From Sistotremastrum niveocremeum HHB9708 (Eukaryota; Basidiomycota; Agaricomycetes; Sistotremastrales; Sistotremastraceae), in assembly GCA_001630475.1 (NCBI GenBank), contig KV419431.1:252905-316904 (forward strand): 64,000 nucleotides of DNA, written 5' to 3'. This document shows positions 11,578-21,943 of the stretch, one piece after another. The notes under the pieces are model-generated. The model worked only from the letters and a program-made list of their open reading frames with translations. It searched no databases and had not been told where the DNA came from. The position numbers and the translations under genes were made by a program. Within the stretch, counting starts at the first letter, position 1; every line of letters starts with the position of its first letter.

Positions 11578-12580
11578 TCATCCTTGTCTCGAAGAAGAGA
11601 GAGGCGAGATCTCGATCCGAGGCTACAGTGTGATGATCAGAGATGTCGACTGGGTCACATGCACGAATCTACATACCTTGATCATCTCAATCACCTTCAA
11701 CAACGCGTCATTGTTGTTGACGACTTTATCAACGAATTTCAGAACTATGCTTCCTAGGTCACTCGCGGGACCATCTTCTCTCGGTCGCGTCCGAAACGGG
11801 TCGCCGAAGCGCTCTTCAAATTCCGTCTCCCAATCCTGTCCGACGTTCTGGTCCTGGTCGTCTGTGTGAGAGCGACGATTCCGAGCCTCACACCTCTCCT
11901 CCCACTCAACCACATTCTTGATGAGATTCAGGCATTCGGCTTTCATAGAATTATAGAAGGAAATTTCGGCAGGGTTAAGGGACGAATGCATCGGCTTCGT
12001 CGAGGAAGCGAGGGAAACGGGAAAATATTTGCGAAGAACTTGAGCCGGAGCGTATGATGGATTTGGGGGTTTACATGATTGAAGGATGTCCTGCGTGGAT
12101 TTTCGTCAGTAAAGACGTATCACATGGCAGAAGGATATTACGACATACCGCTCGAGCCAGACTAAGAACAATTGTCCAATAGCTCTCCCTCCGCTGCTTG
12201 TCATTTGACGCCTTAGCCATCTTCTGCAACGCGATCTTTTCGTGCTCGCGCAGAAACGCTTTTTCTCTACGTGCTGCTTCCTCGTCTTGTTGCAATACTA
12301 GTTTGGCAACCTCAACGGTCCGTCTGCGATACAGCTCGACGTGACAAAGTATCTCGATTATATGTTCGGTTAGGGACCAAGTCGGGGTTGGTAATAACAT
12401 CGTTTGGAGACCGTACGCCAGGACTTGTAACGGAGGACATTCTCGCGCTGACTCTGGATCGGTTAGTATCTCGGTTTGAATATAATCTACGGTGGATGGA
12501 TTAGGATTGCCTGTCTCGTCACAAGGAGCGAAATAACGCACTTGATATTGATTCAGAAGTAGTCTTGTCTTGATTTGCAT
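11578..12580 (-). CDS. Hypothetical protein with a charged coiled-coil segment
   Basis: ATG at 12578-12580 (MQIKTRLLLNQYQVRYF). Exon 1 runs to ...SLARA near 12150, an intron ends at CAG, and exon 2 encodes DILQSCKPPNPSYAP, then FPVSLASSTKPMHSS, NLIKNVVEWEERCEAR, an acidic stretch EFEERFGDPF, and VDKVVNNNDALLKVIEMIK. After that either a final intron leads to PRIEISPLSSSRQG and TGA at 11578-11580, or the frame reads through to a TAG at 11623. The first exon has a strongly charged helical segment (QQDEEAARREKAFLREHEK) that predicts a coiled coil. About 300 residues, no signal peptide or membrane segment. I do not recognise the family. Codon regularity and consistent GT-AG joints make it likely a real gene. 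Confidence 0.5.
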
Positions 12581-13389
12581 GGGCGACTTGCGCGAGGATA
12601 GGCTTATACATGATGTAGCCTTAATCGTTTTCTGGCAAAGTTTCAGTCGTTCCCTGATGAAAGCGCGTCCTGCGAGGGGATAGTCACCACAGCCTGACCT
12701 GAGAATAAGGAGGAATGCACGCGTTCTTCGCGAATACAGCTAATTAAAAAGGATCCCAGTTGAAAGATCCACTTGGAGAACTAGTCTCAAGCTGAGTGAT
12801 GGTGGGAGACGGGAAGCAAAGGCGGTGGTCGTTCTTGCAACGCTGGGTTCCACCGCGGGACCGAAATGAACATGCCGAGAAGCGCCGGGCGCTTCGAGGG
12901 GGGCCGATGGCGAAAATGCCTATTTAGGATTGCCGAAGGATCTGAAGGGATGTGAAGATTCGACAACGGTCACAATACGGAAGACTAGTGATACCTCCTT
13001 ACTTCCTACGCACTCAGTGTGATTGCGCCTTACACTCATTGACAGTCCTGCAGCAGCTTACTATCAAGGAATCGGCAGCGCTCAGTAAGATCTTTGCTTG
13101 AAATCACAGTTTAAAATAAGATCTTCGTCATCATATTGCTTTGGAGAAGTACGAAGTATAGCCAGCTTCAGCCTCGGAACCACGGTAGAAGACGGTGACG
13201 AAAGATCAAGATCTTCAAACTTAGAACCCTTTGGAAACCCCACTGGGATCAAATTCCTACGATGAGGACCGGGACCGTTCACATCTCCCAGTCTTTGACA
13301 ATCTGTACGCAGCTCCAAAGTCGCATCACGGGCTTCCAATTGAAACAGAAATATTGCTATTTTCATTCGTTACAGATCCCACTACCTCA
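12581..13389. other. Intergenic, nothing recognised
   Basis: Upstream region of the coiled-coil gene and 3' flank of SSP-A. A 94-codon minus-strand frame at 13082-13366 was considered and rejected. Confidence 0.4.
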
Positions 13390-13712
13390 TCACAGACGAT
13401 CTAACAAAACAAAATATCGTGAGGGAAATGATTGCAAGCGTAAAGCAACAGTCGTACCACAGTCTTCAATGCAAGGTCGAGGCGACCCATTAATGCATGA
13501 TGGATCGTGAGGATTTGCCTTACAGCAAGCATCGCAGGCCGTCACGCACTGCAAATCCGGAGCACTTATCTCAGAGGTTTGTGTGACGGCCGATGTGAGA
13601 TTGATTATACCTGAGCTTCAGTGCCGCCGAAAATGCATACAGTTGCCTGAGCAGCGATACCAGTAAAACTCCACAACGCAGTCAGAAGAATAGAAATATG
13701 AGTTATTCTCAT
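13390..13712 (-). CDS. Small secreted cysteine-rich protein SSP-A
   Basis: 67 residues in three exons: 13611-13712, 13458-13548 and 13390-13400. ATG 13712 begins MRITHISILLTALWSFTGIA, a standard signal peptide with likely cleavage after AAQ. Mature part: one Cys in exon 1 (VCIFGG), then exon 2 CVTACDACCKANPHDPSC and NGSPRPCIEDC, then DRL and TGA from the 11-nt last exon. The eight cysteines fit C...C-x3-C-x2-CC-x8-C-x7-C-x3-C, so four disulphides are plausible. It has only one CC pair, so it is not a hydrophobin (which needs two) and not a CFEM domain. Five homologues lie in the window (SSP-B to SSP-F) with identical intron phases. Function unknown: extracellular, perhaps a wall, defence or effector-like role. 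Not recognised as a named family. Confidence 0.75.
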
Positions 13713-14792
13713 GGCGTCGTCGATGATCAGTAGCTCGAATTTTTCTAATCCGGAGATCCAGAGGCTTTATATTATGTTCTGTCCTGACATGTGAATATGT
13801 CTATGCGGTCAAGTCTCAGTTTCAATGGTCTTGACGATACATCGATAACGGCTAACGGATTGGGGTCAATAGAAGCGGAAGCAATAGGTGGGAATATAAG
13901 CTTAATTGAGCTGCAGCTCGACCCTGAGACCCGAAGTCAGATAAGACAGGGAAGGAGTGGACGAAATGCGGCACATTAAATGGCAGAGTGAACAGCTCGC
14001 GCTCGTGGTCTCGCATTCAAGGGTTTAGGCACGTGCTTTGTTGGGAACTGACCAGAAGTGATAATCATGGAGGCGGGGCGAGCCGTCTAGCACTGACTCG
14101 TCATCTATGCCAGATGCGAGGATACTCCCAAGAGCGTAAAGTTGAGAGATTGTAGACCGAACTCAGAGCTGATAGACGCGGAGCTAGCGTATCGAGACCG
14201 CGTGTGGCTGCATCGCGAAGAAAAGTTTCATGTTTGCAATGATTGCGCATAGAGAACAGAGGCGTTGAATAGATGGGGATTGCAACAAGACGGAAGAGAT
14301 GACAGTTATGGAAGGGAATCGCCCTTCCACGGTGACGCTCACACAGATAGGATCAGTCTTCTACGACCGATCTGGAACACGCTGCCTGCAGTGCGCTGGA
14401 ACCGAAACGTGAATGCGACAGCCGCAATCGCAGTCGACCGGAAGAAATAGATGGGAAAACAAGTTCAAGTGACTGCGACTCGTCCCTGACATCAGATAAG
14501 AATCAGGGACATAAGGGGTAAAGTGCGGCTCATTGGTTCACGGAGCGTATGGCTGGTGGTCCAGTATTCATTAGATCAGCACGTGCAGTATCGGTAGCCT
14601 CAATGTGATTGAGTGAAGACTTTCAGACGTCAAGCAAGGGTGGAAGATCTCAACAGTAGGCCAGGTTGGACACAAAATATTGCGAAGATAAGCGTCCATA
14701 ATAACAGTATCCACCGCATCACTTTACTTCGGTTTTCGAAGCTCCTCAACAAGCACCATAGACATCGTTAGTGGGAATTATAGACGGACTGG
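13713..14792. other. Spacer between SSP-A and SSP-B
   Basis: About 1.1 kb with no frame that can be joined to a gene and no further copy of the cysteine pattern. It holds the SSP-A promoter at its left end. Confidence 0.45.
13765..13771 (-). promoter_or_regulatory. TATA-like box of SSP-A
   Basis: The minus strand reads TATAAAG about 53 bases upstream of the ATG, implying a very short 5' leader. SSP-B, -C and -D have similar boxes at similar spacing. Confidence 0.5.
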
Positions 14793-15093
14793 TCAATTAA
14801 GTTCTTTGAGTAATGTGTTCCATTTGTGAATAACTCAAACCACGTACGACAATCGTCGAAACAAGGTGTGATTCTGCCATTTGTACACTCTTCAGCAGTT
14901 GGATTTCCTTTACAGCAGGCGGTACAGAAGGCCGCACACTTGGAACGTAAGGTTAACATAGACATACCACCTCTCGAAAACATCAAACCTGTTGAGCGTT
15001 CCCAGATGAGACACAAGTGGAGGTGACTTGAGCTGTTACAGAGCAGACGGAAAAGACAGCAGCCAAAAAAGCAACTCGAAAAGCGACTCTCAT
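14793..15093 (-). CDS. Small secreted cysteine-rich protein SSP-B
   Basis: 68 residues from exons 14989-15093, 14848-14938 and 14793-14803. ATG 15093 gives MRVAFRVAFLAAVFSVCSVT, a signal peptide that itself contains a Cys, followed by AQVTSTCVSSGNAQQ. Exon 2 encodes CAAFCTACCKGNPTAEEC, then TNGRITPC and FDDC. The last exon of 11 nt adds QLN and TGA. Intron 2 is short (44 nt, GTACGT...CAAAG). If it is retained the frame reads on to a stop at 14768, giving a longer tail. The common 11-nt exon of the paralogues argues for splicing. The eight mature cysteines have the family spacing. The NPTAEEC segment is almost identical to SSP-C, so B and C are the closest pair. Confidence 0.75.
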
Positions 15094-15966
15094 GACGACC
15101 TAACGATGGATCTGATTAGCACTGACCCTCATTTATATAAGATGAAAGAGGATCACATGGTCGCTCGAAGCTCAAGTCTAACCGTTAAGTCGGCACTCTA
15201 TTTGACGGGGGAGTTGGTCGAAGTTCAGGAAGCAGTTGCTCAACGTGGTATCGCATCGTGGTCTTATCGGAAGAGGGTTGCAATGCCATACAGGCAAGTG
15301 AAAGTGATTGATAGTTGTTATAGCGGAACGAATCGTTTCTGGGTATAGGAGAAAGAACGCGTGTGTATTTATCCGATGAGAACGGTGTGGATCTATGTAG
15401 CATGCGTACGTCCAGGCCTGCATGGCGCCGTGGCATGTACTAGGGTATCGCCGGCTCTAGCTATCGCACAGACGAACCGTGGGGTCGGCAAGGATGATCA
15501 AGACAAGCATCAGCCTGAAGTGCGTAAGCATTCAACATGGAGAGAGGTAGCCAAGTCAAGTGGGATGATTCGACTGAACAAAGTCAAGGTGTTTGAAGTC
15601 ATGTAGCGATACTCGAGCTCTGAGACGGTTGAGGAAGGGACTGCAAGCTTACATAATCTCAGTTTTTGCTTCAGCTTGGCCTGCGACGGTGCTGCAACCT
15701 CTCCCTCGTTCACCTGATTGAGTCAACATCCCTTTTTCTTCTCATGCTGTAAATGGCCCTTGTGGAAGACCTCAGCAGTAGGACGAAATAGCTCCAGGAT
15801 TGATTGACGATTCATTCGCTCTCGTGATCACGCTCGTGACTACTTTCACTATTACTTTTTGCCTTTTGCACGCTTGTCAATTCCAAAATCAGATGGAATT
15901 ATTCCCAGGGATCCCCTTGGCATCTATCGGCAGGATCATACGCTCATCGACGGACCCACGGGATAA
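15094..15966. other. Spacer between SSP-B and SSP-C
   Basis: No supported gene. Several 60-100 codon frames occur on both strands but lack ATG starts or conserved features. Confidence 0.45.
15132..15139 (-). promoter_or_regulatory. TATA-like box of SSP-B
   Basis: The minus strand reads TATATAAA about 40 bases upstream of the ATG. Confidence 0.5.
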
Positions 15967-16296
15967 TCAACGATCCTCTTGAAATACAAGATGAGTAGGA
16001 ACATAGTAGAAAGAACGAGATAACTCAATACCACGATCGGCAATACAGGGGAAAGGTTTTCCATTCGTGCATTCTTCAGCCGTGGGGTTCGATTTACAGC
16101 AGCTTGTGCAGAAGTTGATACACTGCAATTTTTGATTTTGTTTTGATTTTCTGCCAGGATGACGATGCTGAGAATATCGTACCGCTGACGGACTACCAGG
16201 GTCTAACATGAAGCAACTTGGCAAAGTTTGTCCTAATATCATTGTTGTCACGACTGAGGCGATGAGAACTGACTTGGGAACTGAAGGGAGTTTCAT
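15967..16296 (-). CDS. Small secreted cysteine-rich protein SSP-C (last core Cys replaced)
   Basis: 71 residues, exons 16183-16296, 16032-16122 and 15967-15977. ATG 16296 starts MKLPSVPKSVLIASVVTTMI, a signal peptide. Exon 1 ends with SCFMLDPGSPSA. Exon 2 encodes CINFCTSCCKSNPTAEEC, then TNGKPFPC and IADR. The last exon gives EDR and TGA. The eighth cysteine is an arginine (CGT where the paralogues have TGT or TGC), leaving seven cysteines and so at least one unpaired thiol unless the pairing differs. Intron positions, phases and the 91-nt exon 2 are as in A, B and E. Otherwise intact. Confidence 0.75.
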   Translation of the reverse strand: MKLPSVPKSVLIASVVTTMILGQTLPSCFMLDPGSPSAVRYSQHRHPGRKSKQNQKLQCINFCTSCCKSNPTAEECTNGKPFPCIADRGIELSRSFYYVPTHLVFQEDR

Positions 16297-16326
16297 ATGG
16301 TTGAATCAAATGTCATTTTCTAGGAG

Positions 16327-16333
16327 CTTTATA
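16327..16333 (-). promoter_or_regulatory. TATA-like box of SSP-C
   Basis: The minus strand reads TATAAAG 31-37 bases upstream of the ATG, the tightest spacing in the family. Confidence 0.45.
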
Positions 16334-16531
16334 GTGATTGCTATAATTCAAGAAAATACGCCTATTGCGTGCACTCTTTCCCAGATCTTCATGAACGCGG
16401 GGATCAGCTGTGCTGCCAAGAGGTGGTGCAGGCGACACTTGAATGGTAATGACCTCTGTAAGCCCTCGGTAAATTCGTATCCACGCGTGTAACTCTTGCC
16501 TCCTAAGCCACAGTCTCGACCTAATCGTCAA

Positions 16532-16841
16532 TCATTGTTCCGCTACATGATACCAAGCAATCAGATCTCATGACAAGAATATAATTGGACTCCTCATACC
16601 ACAATCTGGAACACACGAAGGGCCAGGTTGGCCATTAACACATTCTGCGGCGTTAGGATGTGCCGCACAGCAGGTGATACAAAACGAAGAACACTGGCGG
16701 TTTTCTCCGTTCAATTACTCATTGGCTCAACAGTTTGAGAAAGCGCACCGCTGCAGTATTTCCAGGGTGAAGGTGGAGACAAGTCTGACCCATCACCAAG
16801 ACCGTCAGGAGTAATGGCGTCAATACGGCTAGCGCTTTCAT
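16532..16841 (-). CDS. Small secreted cysteine-rich protein SSP-D
   Basis: 65 residues, exons 16749-16841, 16600-16693 and 16532-16542. ATG 16841 gives MKALAVLTPLLLTVLVMGQT, a clear signal peptide, then CLHLHPGNTAA. Exon 2 encodes CSSFCITCCAAHPNAAEC, VNGQPGPSC and VPDC. The 11-nt last exon gives AEQ and TGA. Exon 2 is 94 nt instead of 91 because of one extra residue in the loop before the seventh cysteine. The CCK found in most paralogues is CCA here. Neighbour of SSP-C with the same orientation and a gap of about 235 bases. Confidence 0.75.
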
Positions 16842-17442
16842 GTCAGTGACACAGCTGATCTGTCTGTCTCAAACTTCGGGCTATATACTACATTGCTTGC
16901 CTCGAGTCAATTGTATGCCGTTATTATGATCGAGGAAAACTTGCCAATATGGATCAGCTAATAATAGCTGCACTAAGTATTGATCCCTATCTCATACACA
17001 TGTATGTACATGTATCATCGGCCTCAGTGTCATTTCACGTACCTCCTTTCGTTCTAGGCTGATAACCTTTAGTGAGCATTCGACAGTGATTTTTCTCTCA
17101 CGCAATCTCTTGGCGAATATTGGTGCCATGCGGTGTGTTCACTGCGGGTATCGACTCTGAATCTCCTGGTGCTGCAGCGCAGCCGTGGACTGACTTTTCA
17201 TGTAATATTCAACCAGATTTCCTTTTATGAAGAACTGAACACATAAATGGGTCGATACTACAACGTATTGATACAAGAGAGCAAAGAAATACACCGAGCT
17301 GACGCCTGCTACGAGAGGTCAGGAAAAGAATGTCAAAGATATGCGGTCCAATCAACTTTAATGAAAGGAAAGTTCCGATCGCATTATAACTTTCAATCGC
17401 CGGAGACGATCGGCAGGTATGAAGGTTCTAAAGCTCTAGCTC
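16842..17442. other. Intergenic between SSP-D and the membrane protein gene
   Basis: Holds the SSP-D promoter and the 3' flank of the membrane gene. No other copy of the cysteine pattern found on either strand. Confidence 0.45.
16880..16887 (-). promoter_or_regulatory. TATA-like box of SSP-D
   Basis: The minus strand reads GTATATAG about 40 bases upstream of the ATG. Confidence 0.4.
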
Positions 17443-19589
17443 TTACACCCAAGTTTTACTGCGGCCTGAAGGAGACACCTGAGCAATTCGAGGCGGCGAC
17501 TGCAGCATGACATCCCGAGACCCAATCCGTTGCAGCGAAGAAGCATTCTGCTCCGATGCGGAAGAAGAGTAATACCATGACAGCTGTGTTGCCTGGCTTG
17601 ACCGTCTGGTCGGTGGAAGTACTTGAATATGAGAGGGAGATCGGGGGTACGAGTATCCGTAACCATACTCGTATCCTCCTTCTTGTACCTCGCTCTCAGG
17701 ATACTTGACCGAGCCTGTGAGGTTACTGCCGGTTTCGCTGCCGCGGAACATAAAGGTGAAAGCTTCGATCATCATGGACGCAGTTGGTGACGGCTTCGGG
17801 CCGCCTGCCTCGGGATCAGAGGGCCGTCGTGAGGTCGGTGCAGATGACGTCACGGGAGGAATTTGCATAGGGATATGTGGAAATATACTGGATCGAGATG
17901 TCTTAGGGGACATCGCTTGGATACGCTCTCGCAGCCATTGGATGGACAGGAGTCGAGGTGACCGGGTTGCAGATTCGTCAATCTTCTCCTCTATAAACCC
18001 TTTTTTCGGTGGTTCTTCGAGCGACTTGATGAGATCGTCGAGTTCAGCTGTAGTCGATGTTAACTGTTGAGGATCGACACATGATGATTGTGCTTACTTC
18101 TTAAGCCCCAGGCTTGGCTGTTGTTAACAATCCACCACCAGAATCCGCTCATGACGAGACTGACCGTCATGAAGGTCAGTTCGCATACGGTCACTATGGC
18201 AATGAAAAGAGAAGACTGGAACAACCAGCGGAATAGAGGTGACACAAAGAGCCCAGCGTAACTTCCGAGGAACAGAACAGATAGCAGTAGATGAGGCACG
18301 AACAACTGATAGGAGGTGTTTTGAATCGTCCGGTACAGCTTTTGAAACGATGAGCACGTTTCTACAGTCCATCTCGAGTCATGACGTACAAGAAATATCC
18401 ACAGCGGCAGGAGGGCAAGAAGTCCGCCGAAGGAAACGTAGAATAATACTGGTAACCGTATAGAACTTGAAAGGTTGAATACTCTATCAATCCAGAGCAC
18501 TGCTGAGCTCGCAGTGAAAAATACTGCCAGGTGTGATGAGGCCTGCCATCCGATTTGAATCTGCAGAGCATTAGACCATGTCAGATTGACAGTGAAGTGG
18601 TGAACGGGGATCTACCTTTTTGATGAGTGTTCTCGATGAACATGAGTACGGATCTCCTGCTTTTCCGATTATCTATGTGGATGTCAAACAGAAGAAAAGG
18701 CACATCGTTCGAAATACATTCCTTCAATGATCTCCACCCTAGGAAACTAATGACGCCCAAGACTACGAGATTAAAGCTGAGCTTTAACGCCTATCGGTGT
18801 GTTAGTGACCGGAAATGGGTGATCTCATAAGTGTTCATACGTCTAACGTGAGCTTATAATTTCCGGGATCAAAGGGCCGAGGAAACAAGGAAGAGAAAAC
18901 CGCGACAATCTCCTTCTTTTGTATCTGATTTCTCAACAACACTAATAGCGACCATATGGTCGTCAGTGTATGGATCGAGAATGCTGTCACGAGCGATGCA
19001 ACTGCATATCTGAAGATCTGATTTCGAATTCAGTCAATACTCAGGCTGAGTTCCATCGGGCAAACTAACAAAGTGTAGAGATGTGGCCAGAAGCCAGACC
19101 TGGAGGATGATGAGGAGAACATCCTCGCGAACGTGTAGCTCGAAACTAAGATTCGTTAGTCAATGGATGGTTCAGGGAGATGTTCACTGACTTTTGAAAT
19201 GGCCACAAGAACACGAGTGCCTTGCTCTGTTTATTTATGTTGGATGGATCGAGAGGGAAAATAACTGTACACAGGGGACCTGGAGATATACCGTCTGGGC
19301 AGAGTTGCACACTGAAATTGGTAGATGATGATGAAGTATACACCGCGGTGCTATTTCTGGCAAACGAATCGAAGGATGGATTCGATGATGATGCGGCCGT
19401 CCGGATCCCGCGGTCTCCATTGATGTCGAAAACGAGGGTTAAGATAAGGAGAGGAAGTTGTGTTAAAGCGTGAATCAAAACAACTGATGTGAATACAAGA
19501 ACGAAACGAGAAGACTGTAATAGTGCATTAACTTCTCTTTTAGAATATGAACCGCAAGGACGTACGAATGGATTTTTTCGTGGGCACAT
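17443..19589 (-). CDS. Polytopic membrane protein of an Agaricomycete family of unknown function
   Basis: About 630 residues in several exons. ATG at 19589 (MCPRKNPFVRPCGSYSKREV), a first membrane segment FVLVFTSVVLIHALTQLPLL, and a luminal or extracellular loop with NST/NFS glycosylation sites and cysteines. Then about seven hydrophobic segments, including VLLIILQVWLLATSLHF, AVASLVTAFSIHTLTTIW, LKLSFNLVVLGVISFLGW, HLAVFFTASSAVLWIDRVF and LPVLFYVSFGGLLALLPLW. The C-terminal cytosolic tail of about 200 residues is rich in Ser, Pro and Tyr and ends at 17443. Splicing into the tail uses the acceptor giving TELDDLIKSLEEPPKKGF. The one-plus-seven layout with W..L....G.......LWID is one I recall from many mushroom proteins without assigned function; a Wntless-like topology is only an analogy. 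A possible extra 5' exon (ATG 20094, joining through an acceptor at about 19598) is reported separately. Confidence 0.65.
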
Positions 19590-20707
19590 CACTTCTAGAG
19601 TGAGATCTCACAAGTAATAAGCAAGAAATGCGAAGAAATTATATTGACATGGAATAACAAGCCTGTGTTGCTGGAAGACGAAGAGACGGAGCCCTGCTCG
19701 TGGTCGCGGAAAGGCAAGAACGACGGGACGGAGTCAAGATAAGACAATGAATAAGGATCCTAACTCATTATTGACCACGGTTGCCTCCATAGTGTCGATG
19801 GCGACGACCACACGGCGACTAACCTTTGTGGACGAATTTGGAGCAGTCGGATACAAAGGAGCTCAGCTCCGCTGGCAGTTGCGGTCGGCAGGAAGCGCCC
19901 CGCGCTAAGCATAAATCGACGGTTGCCGCCTCACCCGAACCGGGATCATTGCTCTTCCTTTCTCCTGCTCCGTTTTCCATTTGTGCCTTTGTGGGTTGCA
20001 GCCGCACGTCCCTGAACGAATTGGGATCTGTCACGGAGACCACCACTTCAGAGTTGCTTACCGCTCCTTTGGCAACTTGCTTCTGGAAAATCATGTCGCT
20101 TCTCAGGTCAGAAAACGACTCTGCATCAGGAGCGCCCCCGACGGCGATCAAAATAGCTCATCTCATTCGTAGGATCTCATGACATGAAGACGGTGTTGTC
20201 CGTGGATATGGGATGCTTCCCTGTTATTTGTATGACCAAATCTCCTAGGATCGGCAACAACTCTATCGATCGTCAATTGGATCTGATCATATGCAGGTGC
20301 CTTCAATTCAGGGAACGCAGGACAGCCTTGCTAAGTCTCGCGGGATTTCTCCGCAGGCCGTTCTATTCAACATTGTACGTGTCGTAGCCTACTAGGCCTA
20401 TAGGGCGGGGCTTTTTGTTAAGCAACGGTGAAGGGCTATTCGGAAGAAATGACAACTCAAATCTTGACAGACGCAGATCACTTTTTGAGTGCTCATTATG
20501 CTGGGCTTATACTGCATTGCTTTATATCGATGCCCTCTCCAAAGGCTTTGTCGAACTGTCTGGACTTCTCGGTGAGCTCGCCGTTCCTTCAGGAAGTTCG
20601 GAAATCACATATTTCCCTCAAAATATGACCACTCGAGATTGTACTCTCTGATCTACCTGTCTCTGTCTGTTTCACTTTTTATTTTTTCACTGGGAAGCGG
20701 CGGCTCG

Positions 20708-20803
20708 TACGGTTGCCCCTGAGTCCTTAGTAGAAAAATTCAAAATTCAATTTACGTTTTCAATTCTCACGACAGGTTACCCGACGAGTTTCACCGAGGC
20801 CAC
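20708..20803 (+). repeat. Inverted repeat arm A (diverged gene fragment)
   Basis: About 87% identical by eye over 96 bases to the reverse complement of 22559-22654. Both arms stay open in the same frame and encode TVAPESLVEKFKIQFTFS (arm A) and TVAPESLVENFKIQFTFS (arm B), followed by TTGYP. Arm A continues to a stop at about 20865. This looks like two paralogous coding fragments in opposite orientation, not a simple repeat. Confidence 0.6.
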
Positions 20804-21943
20804 TTTTTCGGCTCGGCCAAGTTCTCGGACGTCAGATCATGTCAGATATGTTGATACGTGTAATTAGCATTAGACATTAGTATGGGTTTGAGGGTGTAGA
20901 CATGAATATGCCATCATCGCGTACACAATATCTTGCCTCTTTCATTGCTTTATAATGAGACTTTTTTCCTGGATCGTCAGACGCGGAGTTGAACAGGTTA
21001 CCATATGCCAAACGTTCGAAAGTCTCGTCTTCATGTTGTGCGTAGACACACCTCTGCCGTTCAAAGGTTATTTTGAGGTGATTATACTATATCGCGTACA
21101 CCTTCCGCCTGTATTATTTCACTTATCGCTCCTCGAAACCCTCCATTCGCTCAATTTCGCTGTCTTTCTTATTTTATGATCCGCCCCCCTTCAATTTGAG
21201 AGATTGTGCGGTCCAGATCTGTCTCGAGTTATTCTATGCGCAAAGCATCAGCCACGCCGGAGCAACGATACACGTAGTTTATGAAGCCGCAACCCTTAAT
21301 AGGTCGTAAGGACTGACACTCCCCTGCTGAAATTTGAGATGAAGCCGGAATCCAGGTTTGAGACGCATGAGAATGTGACCTGATGGTATTAGATAATTCA
21401 GTGGTATGACATACAGGGTACACGCTCACACCCTTGTGTCTTGTCCAGAGGGGGAGAAGAAAATCCAGAACAACGATTCAGAACGCACAAGCACGTTCCG
21501 CGGTACGTGGGTGAAGTGCCGGAGTCCGGAAGGACCCGTACAACGTAGATGTGATGAGCACCGTTGTGTCAACGAATACAAACCTATGTCTTCAATAGCA
21601 ATGTATTTTGTATGACGGCAGAATTCTAACAGGGTTGATGGAGCTGACAGGAGAGTAAAATTTATGTATGGTGGACTTGTCACGATGTTTGTCAGAGCAT
21701 CACAGTGTGGATGAGAGGATGTTGGGAGGTGGAAGCGCCCAAAGTCGTGCGGAGGTGTAAATACAGACCAGAATACTGTATCGGTTGAAGGGATAGTCAG
21801 CGGCGCAATCTCATCATTGTTTTCATGCGAATGGTTGGGTAGGGCTCGAGCGTAGGGGATCTGGAAGTAATAGAGACTGAGATGTCAGGGAATCGCGATA
21901 TATAAATTGGACGCACCGTGATCACTGTCCGCATTCTCCATCT

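Noticed and set aside
13082-13366. 94-codon minus-strand frame starting with ATG, 24 bases downstream of SSP-A
   Set aside because: No conserved motif, biased composition, lies where the SSP-A 3' UTR should be, and has no paralogue behind the other SSP genes.
15028-15348. 106-codon plus-strand frame over the 5' end of SSP-B
   Set aside because: Antisense shadow of the signal-peptide exon and promoter of SSP-B.
13390-16841. SSP genes as hydrophobins or CFEM proteins
   Set aside because: Only one CC pair instead of the two of hydrophobins, and spacing unlike CFEM; length is also too short for class I hydrophobins.
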